DNA of 64,000 bases from JBNARI01 sp049718765. GTDB taxonomy: Bacteria > Bacillota > Sulfobacillia > DUMF01. The first letter of the stretch is position 1; every line of letters starts with the position of its first letter. The stretch spans positions 32,504 through 96,503 of the forward strand of contig JBNARI010000004.1 in assembly GCA_049718765.1 (NCBI GenBank), in the 5' to 3' direction. Below are positions 59,234 through 64,000 of this stretch, in pieces. Made by a program: the position numbers and the translations under genes. The notes beneath the pieces are model-generated. The model worked only from the letters and a program-made list of their open reading frames with translations. It was not told where the DNA came from and ran no database searches.

Positions 59234-60607
59234 TTACAGCAACACAGCGGCCAGAATTGCAACTGTGATTATGCCCACCAAGCCAGTCACCAGAGACCCT
59301 CCGGTTTGCAGTACGTAAGCTGTTCGCACATCCATTTCGCTGAACTGGGATACTACCCAGAAGTACGAGTCATTGGCGTGCGACACTACCTGGGACCCTG
59401 CTGCAACCGAGAGCGTGACAAGCACTCTTCCAATGGGTGACGCAAAGCCCAACGACTCGAGCATTGGAGCAAGAATGGCAGAAGTGGTTATCAAGCTAAC
59501 GGTGGAAGAACCCTGTGCGGTCTTGATGGCTGCAGCTATTATGAATGGAAGGAAGATCCCCAGACGGTACTTGGCAAGAAGCTGACCCAAGTAAGTGCCC
59601 ACTCCAGTCGCTGATAGCACCGCTCCAAAGGATCCTCCAGCGGCCGTGACGACCAGAATCACAGCCGAGTCGCGAATGGCATCGCTCACCCAGTCACCGA
59701 AAACCTCTTTGTTGATTTTCGGGGCAAGCCTTATCGCAAGGAAAACCCCTAGCAGCAGCGCAAATATTGGCTGGCCGATGAAGCTAAAAAGAGTCTTGAT
59801 GGCGCCAGTACCCAGGGGATTGGACTTGAATACCGCGATTGAGCGAAGGCCTATGAGCAAAATAGGCACTATTATCGGAAGGAAGGATTCAGCAGTTCCA
59901 GGCAGCTTTCCGTACTTGGCCACAAGCTCCTCATAGGAAAGGCCAGTCTTGGGGGTTATGTTGAACTTGCCGCCCACTCTAGTAGCGTAGATCCAGCCTG
60001 CAAGCGACACTGGCAGTGCGGCGACTAGTCCAAGCAGGATCACCATTCCGAGGTCGGCTCCCAGGTTGCCGGCGGCAGCAATTGGCCCAGGTGTCGGGGG
60101 TACCATGACGTGGGTGGAGTAAAGCCCAAGGGAAAGTGCGGTGCCCATGACTGCCAAGGAAACACCACTGGATTTCGCCAGTGCCTTGTTCAATGCTGAG
60201 AGGATCACAAAACCGCTATCACAGAAAACAGGTATGGACACTATGTATCCCGCAAGGTTCATTGCCAAGGGGGAGCGTGACTTGCCTACTAGTCTGAGCA
60301 TTGCTTGCGCAAGTACCACAGCAGCTCCGGTTTTCTCAAGGATCGTGCCTATGATCGTGCCACACACTATTACAATGCCGATGCTAGTCAGGGTGTTGCC
60401 GAAGCCAGCTGCGATTACGTCAATCACGCCTTGCACAGTCTTGCCATCAACGGTCTGAGTGAGAAGCGGAGGGGTCTTTGCAAGAAGGCCCACAAACAAC
60501 GCTGCGAGGATCAGAACAAGGAAGGGGTTCATTTGAACCTTTCCTGTCATGTACACGATAAAGGCTACTGACAACACAAGGAGAACTAACAGACCAGCTT
60601 CGGTCAT
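59234..60607 (-). CDS. GntP-family gluconate/hydroxyacid permease
   Basis: 457 residues, about 12-14 membrane helices. 'NTLTSIGIVIVCGTIIGTIL', 'YIVSIPVFCDSGFVILSALN', 'THVMVPPTPGPIAAAGNLGA' and 'SQVVSHANDSYFWVVSQFS' are characteristic of the GntP family, which imports gluconate, fructuronate, glycerate-like or D-serine-type compounds. The exact substrate is not readable. ATG 60607 has only a weak ribosome site. An 8-bp inverted repeat just upstream may be an operator. It is not linked to sugar-acid enzymes here. Confidence 0.92.
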   Translation of the reverse strand: MTEAGLLVLLVLSVAFIVYMTGKVQMNPFLVLILAALFVGLLAKTPPLLTQTVDGKTVQGVIDVIAAGFGNTLTSIGIVIVCGTIIGTILEKTGAAVVLAQAMLRLVGKSRSPLAMNLAGYIVSIPVFCDSGFVILSALNKALAKSSGVSLAVMGTALSLGLYSTHVMVPPTPGPIAAAGNLGADLGMVILLGLVAALPVSLAGWIYATRVGGKFNITPKTGLSYEELVAKYGKLPGTAESFLPIIVPILLIGLRSIAVFKSNPLGTGAIKTLFSFIGQPIFALLLGVFLAIRLAPKINKEVFGDWVSDAIRDSAVILVVTAAGGSFGAVLSATGVGTYLGQLLAKYRLGIFLPFIIAAAIKTAQGSSTVSLITTSAILAPMLESLGFASPIGRVLVTLSVAAGSQVVSHANDSYFWVVSQFSEMDVRTAYVLQTGGSLVTGLVGIITVAILAAVLL

Positions 60608-60627
60608 ATTTCTTGTTTACCTGGTCG

Positions 60628-60656
60628 AACTTGACTTCTTGGCATGCAGTCAAGTT
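60628..60656. promoter_or_regulatory. Inverted repeat upstream of gntP
   Basis: AACTTGAC and GTCAAGTT, an 8-bp perfect inverted repeat with a 13-base centre, 20 bases before the gntP start on the minus strand. The position fits an operator or a leader hairpin. No regulator gene is adjacent. Confidence 0.4.
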
Positions 60657-60659
60657 GGC

Positions 60660-61683
60660 CCCCTATACCAGGCATTTCGCCTCCCTTCAACCATTTGTTC
60701 TGCCCGCTTTGGGCTAGGCCACAAGGGGGCCTTCCGCTTTAACCCGGACTGGTAGAGTACCACTGGGTTGAGTCTGAATACAATGCCATTTGGTTCAACT
60801 CACCTTGGGCAACTCCCTAACCTGCCCAAATGTTGGAGCCCACCCTCACCAGCCACATTCCTCGGAGATAGATTCTGCTGAACAGGTTCTTGCCCGGTCT
60901 CCCGTACACTGCAAACTGGAGAGTTTCAAAGTCCTGGGGTGGCCAGTCTGTTTGCTTCCTACTCAGACGAGGGATGATCGGGCATGCCGGTCCCCCCTTT
61001 CGCTCGCTGCTCGCAAAACCGTGGTCTTGCCTGAGACTAGGCCTTACATGTGCATGGCTTCTCGGTCGGTGCAACAATATTGTGATTCTACAAAGAATGC
61101 CTGTTTTCCTGCAGGCTGGAAGACCGACACTGAACTTGGGCTACGTGCCGAGAGATTTTGTACCAGATCTGTGATGACATTGGAGCGGCGTAGGGAGTCG
61201 AGACGCAAAACAGGTGGTGGAACACAACAGTCTTCTGCGGGCATTGGGTTCAGCATGAAGTCTTCTAGTCTTGGTTCCGGACGTGCCGTGCGGTAGGAGG
61301 AGCACAGGGTCCTGACACCTCAATAAGCTCAGCCACGGCCCAATACTCTAGCCGTCGGTTTTTGTGTGTTTACTTTGCACCTGGCAACAAAGGCTTTTGC
61401 AGACGGCTTGTGAGCTAGGAATGGATATGGGACTGCATAAGATGGCATGGACGGGAGGCTCTAGTGCCAGGAAGGGTTGCATCGCGGTTAAAGAAGTATT
61501 GGCATTCGGGTTGACTGGATGTGGTAGCACACTTCATCTGCGTCTGCAAATAGAGGCAAATGGTGGAAGCCGTCTGATTGATCTTCTTGTCCAGAGGGCC
61601 CGGCAGCAGTAGCTTTATGGCGTGGGTCCACCTACACGGTTCGAGTGTGCAGCGAGTTGGCAGTGACGTGAGGGCAATCAAAA
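60660..61683. other. Gene-poor region between gntP and tRNA-Pro
   Basis: About 1 kb with no convincing gene. Several short frames exist on both strands, the longest 168 codons (60790-61296, plus), but none has protein-like composition or a recognisable motif. A minus-strand stretch near 60817-61077 reads somewhat protein-like at its end ('PGKNLFSRIYLRGMWLV') and could be a decayed gene. I cannot identify it. Confidence 0.5.
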
Positions 61684-61712
61684 TTGACTGGGTTTCGCTG
61701 CAGGATTATAAT
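61684..61712 (+). promoter_or_regulatory. Promoter of tRNA-Pro
   Basis: TTGACT, exactly 17 bases, then a perfect TATAAT. Transcription would begin near 61719, about 13 bases before the tRNA. Confidence 0.85.
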
Positions 61713-61731
61713 TAACCTCGGCCAGATTGGT

Positions 61732-61809
61732 CGGGCTGTAGCGCAGTTTGGCTAGCGCGCTTGAATGGGGTTCAAGAGGTCCCCGGTTCGAGTCCGGGCA
61801 GCCCGACCA
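61732..61809 (+). tRNA. tRNA-Pro (anticodon GGG)
   Basis: Full cloverleaf: acceptor CGGGCTG with CAGCCCG, anticodon arm CTTGA-ATGGGGT-TCAAG with anticodon GGG, T arm CCCCGG-TTCGAGT-CCGGGC region with TTCGAGTC, discriminator A and an encoded CCA at 61807-61809. It has its own strong promoter. A tyrosine integrase gene starts the sequence on its 3' side, so its 3' end is the likely attachment site of an integrated element and the gene has been kept intact. Confidence 0.95.
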
Positions 61810-61810
61810 G
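61785..61810 (+). other. Probable left attachment site (attL) in the tRNA-Pro 3' end
   Basis: Integrative elements with tyrosine integrases commonly recombine in the T arm and 3' acceptor of a tRNA. Here the integrase lies about 140 bases beyond the tRNA-Pro and points back to it. The exact core cannot be set because the matching right-hand repeat would lie outside the window. Confidence 0.5.
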
Positions 61811-61857
61811 TAATGACAAGGGTTTCAGGGATCGGGGGTGCTGCAGCAACCCAAGAA

Positions 61858-61877
61858 TGTTGCAACCGTGTTGCAAC
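61858..61877 (+). repeat. Direct repeat next to the attachment site
   Basis: TGTTGCAAC occurs twice, 11 bases apart (61858-61866 and 61869-61877), between tRNA-Pro and the integrase. Such short direct repeats near an attachment core are typical arm-type sites for integrase or excisionase. Confidence 0.45.
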
Positions 61878-61904
61878 GCGCCCCAAAACCCCAGTGAAAG
61901 CAAT

Positions 61905-61937
61905 AAAATAACCGTCAGGAACAGCACCTGACGGTTA
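61905..61937 (-). terminator. Intrinsic terminator of the integrase gene
   Basis: On the minus strand TAACCGTCAGG and CCTGACGGTTA form an 11-bp perfect stem followed by TTTTATTG. It is 15 bases past the integrase stop and well placed to end the integrase transcript before it reads into the tRNA. Confidence 0.8.
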
Positions 61938-61951
61938 GGCTATAGGGCAGG

Positions 61952-63148
61952 CTAGTTCCCTTCCGCTTGGGAGGGAACCTTTCTTTCTCTCAGGGCTTCG
62001 TTCAGCCTGGCCATTGCGCGCTTCTCCAGATCCAACGAAGCGTGGCTGTATGTGTCCAAGGTCATGGCGATCCGGCTGTGGCCCAATATGTGTTGCACTA
62101 CCTTCGGGTGTTCGCCTAACTCCAACAACGCGGTGGCGAATGTGTGCCTGCAATCGTGGAAGCGTATGTGCGGCAGTCCTGCCTTCTCAAGCAGCGCGTC
62201 GAAATGCCTGGTGAAGTTCCTTGGATCTAACGGGCGCCCGTCCTCCAAGCAAAACACCAGATCGTTGTCTTGATACGCCTGACCCAGCAGCAGCTTCTCC
62301 TGGTTCTGCCTGGCCTTGTGCCGTTTCAATTCAGCCACCACGTCTTCGGGTATGGGTATGGTCCGCCTGCTTTGTGGGGTCTTGGGTTCCTGAAACACCA
62401 GCCTGGTTTTCGCCCCACCTCCATCGTGGTTCCTGATCCGCACGAGGTTCCGCCTTACGGTGAGCGTTCCTGCCCTGAGGTCAACGTCCTGCCATCGTAA
62501 TGCTAACAATTCGCCGCGCCTCAAGCCCGTGGCGAGCTCCAGCAGGATAGCTGGATATAACCTGTCCTGCTGGATGGAGGCGAGCAATTGATTGACTTGT
62601 TCCAAGGTCAGAGGGTGAATCTCCTTTCTTTCCTCGGCTGGCAGCGTGGTGGCTTCGGCAACGTTCCGACCCACCAGCTGGTTCTTTACCGCTTGCCTGA
62701 GGGCCTGATGAATGACTGCGTGGATGTAACGAACCGTCCTGGGGGAGGTCCCCTCTGCCAGCTCATCGTTGTACAACCGCTGCAGGTGTTCAGGACGCAG
62801 ATCCTTCAGGGGAATGTGCCCTATAGCGGGCTTTAGATGGCAACGCACCATTGCTTCGTAGCTGTCGAAGGTCGTGGGTCTCAAGCTGGGTTTCTTATAT
62901 TCCTCCAGCCAGCAGTCCAGCCATTGCCCAACAGTCAACTTCGTAGGCAGGACAGCCGTCCCCGCTTGTAGATCAGCTAAGGCTTTGGCGATCTTTACCT
63001 GTACTTCGGCCCTTGTCCTGCCGGAAAAGCTCATTCGCTTCAGTTTGCCAGTTGCCGGATCGCGACCCGCCGTTATCAGGCCGCACCACAAACCATTTGG
63101 CCTCCTGAAAATGGAGCCCTCTCCGTTAGCTCTTTTTTTCTTCGCCAT
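61952..63148 (-). CDS. int: Tyrosine integrase of an integrative element
   Basis: 398 residues. N-terminal arm-binding segment ('NGEGSIFRRPNGLWCGLITA', an AP2-like integrase start), core-binding domain with 'LTVGQWLDCWLEEY', and catalytic domain with Arg in 'ATGLRRGELLALRW', 'HIRFHDCRHTFATALLELGE' (HxxR) and the Tyr in 'MTLDTYSHAS'. It resembles phage and ICE integrases of Firmicutes. ATG 63148; its 5' end overlaps the small gene upstream. It sits next to tRNA-Pro, with the element expected to run to the right. Confidence 0.95.
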   Translation of the reverse strand: MAKKKRANGEGSIFRRPNGLWCGLITAGRDPATGKLKRMSFSGRTRAEVQVKIAKALADLQAGTAVLPTKLTVGQWLDCWLEEYKKPSLRPTTFDSYEAMVRCHLKPAIGHIPLKDLRPEHLQRLYNDELAEGTSPRTVRYIHAVIHQALRQAVKNQLVGRNVAEATTLPAEERKEIHPLTLEQVNQLLASIQQDRLYPAILLELATGLRRGELLALRWQDVDLRAGTLTVRRNLVRIRNHDGGGAKTRLVFQEPKTPQSRRTIPIPEDVVAELKRHKARQNQEKLLLGQAYQDNDLVFCLEDGRPLDPRNFTRHFDALLEKAGLPHIRFHDCRHTFATALLELGEHPKVVQHILGHSRIAMTLDTYSHASLDLEKRAMARLNEALRERKVPSQAEGN

Positions 63149-63308
63149 CCCGGTTGCCCTCCTTGATGGGATTTCGCTTCAGCCACTCATCAACCGCCGA
63201 CATGATCAGCCGGTTGAGTTTCAGCCCACGTATGGCTGCTTCCGCCTTCACGCGTCTATGCCAGTCTTGTGGCACGGGCAGCGTCATTTTGTACGAGTTC
63301 ATGCCCAC
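63126..63308 (-). CDS. Small ribbon-helix-helix-like DNA-binding protein, possible excisionase or regulator
   Basis: 60 residues from GTG 63308, which has a strong GGAGGTGAT site 7 bases upstream (ATG 63302 is an alternative). 'KMTLPVPQDWHRRVKAEAAI' followed by 'GLKLNRLIMSAVDEWLKR' looks like an Arc/CopG-type beta strand plus two helices. It overlaps the integrase start by 23 bases, so both are made together. Such proteins often control integrase or excision; the exact role is inferred. Confidence 0.65.
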   Translation of the reverse strand: MGMNSYKMTLPVPQDWHRRVKAEAAIRGLKLNRLIMSAVDEWLKRNPIKEGNRDGEEKKS

Positions 63309-63926
63309 AGTATCACCTCCGAGAAAAGCATACCAGGTAACTGTATTGCTGGCAATAGCCAATACAAAAGGCCTTGTGGAACATTTTCCGTGGCTCTGTG
63401 GGCTTTCTACGCGTTTTGAAGGCTAATTTTTTAATCAATCACCTGAACAAAAAAACAAAAAATTGCCGGCTTTTCTTATGGTTATTTCTGCCAATTCTGT
63501 TTAACAGAAGATACATTCTGTGCAACAAAATGGGACGTCAACAGCCAAGATACAAAAATGTAAATAAAGGCAGCTCCTCCTTATGAACACAGAGCTGACT
63601 TCACCTAGCGGGATAATGTCCACATGGCCAAGATGCTCCTACTGAAGGCGATACAGATTTTCCCCTTGCAAATTTCCATGTTTATGGCAATTGGTTAGGC
63701 TGTGGATAACTGTAGGAATAGTAGTTGCGAGGGGGCCAGAGGGACAGATGTGCAAGCTATGAAAATTGTGCATAAGCTGTCCCGTTTTGGTGGAGCGGGT
63801 TGGCAATACTGCAAGGCTAGCTCTTTACTACTTTGACAACCATCCGCCAAGATGGTACCTAGCCCGACTTCCGCATTATTAATCCATAATCCCAGCTAGG
63901 GTGCATTTTCGTTTGAGCCATAGTCA
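63309..63926. other. AT-richer gap inside the integrated element
   Basis: About 600 bases with no convincing gene. The composition is visibly more AT-rich than the core genome, with A/T runs around 63430-63470. It contains TGTGGATAA at 63701-63709 and TGTGCATAA at 63767-63775, which look like DnaA boxes. Nothing else recognisable. Confidence 0.5.
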
Positions 63927-64000
63927 CTATGTCGGCTTGACCCACGTTTTCTTCGGTTTCATTGGCTCTGTCGGTATCCCCAGAGCGTTGTAAATCTCCA
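63927..64000 (-). CDS. 3' end of an unidentified minus-strand gene, possibly a transposase
   Basis: The minus strand has an open frame from the window edge to a TAG at 63927-63929, giving 'EIYNALGIPTEPMKPKKTWV' and three further residues. The short tail has a protein-like look and resembles the ends of some insertion-sequence transposases, but 23 residues are too few to assign a family. Confidence 0.3.
   Translation of the reverse strand, partial: EIYNALGIPTEPMKPKKTWVKPT

Noticed and set aside
60790..61296. Plus-strand 168-codon frame in the gap before tRNA-Pro
   Set aside because: Random-looking composition with many Cys, Ser and Arg, no ribosome site and no family resemblance.
1..64000. 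CRISPR arrays, rRNA genes or complete insertion sequences
   Set aside because: No regularly spaced repeats, no rRNA-like conserved blocks and no complete transposase gene with terminal repeats were seen. Only a possible transposase tail lies at the right edge.

Overview
The window reads as chromosome of a motile, probably spore-forming, anaerobic-type Firmicute of the Clostridia kind. The gene order coaD-ylbJ-rpmF-fapR-plsX-acpP-rnc-smc-ftsY-ylxM-ffh-rpsP-khpA-rimM-trmD-rplS-lepB-rbgA-rnhB-topA-xerC-hslVU-codY-flgB is the classic Firmicute backbone. YlbJ is a sporulation protein, FapR and CodY are Firmicute regulators, and many starts are GTG or TTG behind strong purine-rich ribosome binding sites. 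I cannot name the genus.

Layout. 1-3 kb: end of coaD, a coiled-coil protein, an NlpC/P60 wall hydrolase, and ylbJ on the minus strand. 3-11 kb: a metabolic stretch with an iron-sulfur protein, azlCD export genes, a TPP-riboswitch-controlled thiE-thiW-thiC operon (minus strand), carbamate kinase, an NCS2 nucleobase permease behind a leader with two alternative stems, and a metallo-beta-lactamase-fold hydrolase. 11.4-16.6 kb: an operon with a single-chain fusion of two unrelated 2-hydroxyacid dehydrogenases followed by a TAXI-type TRAP transporter. 16.7-32.3 kb: lipid, ribosome and secretion genes, on the plus strand except for one small regulator. The usual fabD/fabG/fabF genes are missing and a DegV/FakB-type fatty-acid-binding gene sits between plsX and acpP. 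32.7-39.4 kb: topA, lysO, xerC, hslVU, codY. 39.5-58.6 kb: a CAP-domain protein, then a c-di-GMP-I riboswitch with an intrinsic terminator heading a long flagellar operon (flgBC fliEFGHIJK flgDE motAB fliLNOPQR flhBA), a PilZ protein, the flagellar sigma factor and a small unknown gene. 58.6-60.6 kb: a macro-domain protein and a convergent GntP permease. From about 61.7 kb: a tRNA-Pro(GGG) with a tyrosine integrase and a small DNA-binding protein just beyond it, which marks the left end of an integrated element running off the right edge.

How the genes work together. Flagellar expression looks controlled at the RNA level by c-di-GMP (riboswitch) and flagellar function at the protein level by c-di-GMP (PilZ). 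The fliM, flhF, flhG, flbD and chemotaxis genes often found in such operons are not here. FlhB carries NPDE in place of its nearly invariant NPTH self-cleavage motif. The fused dehydrogenase plus TRAP importer suggests uptake and stereo-inversion of a 2-hydroxy acid. These three points, the unusual lipid-gene set and the permease leader are the most interesting parts of the window.
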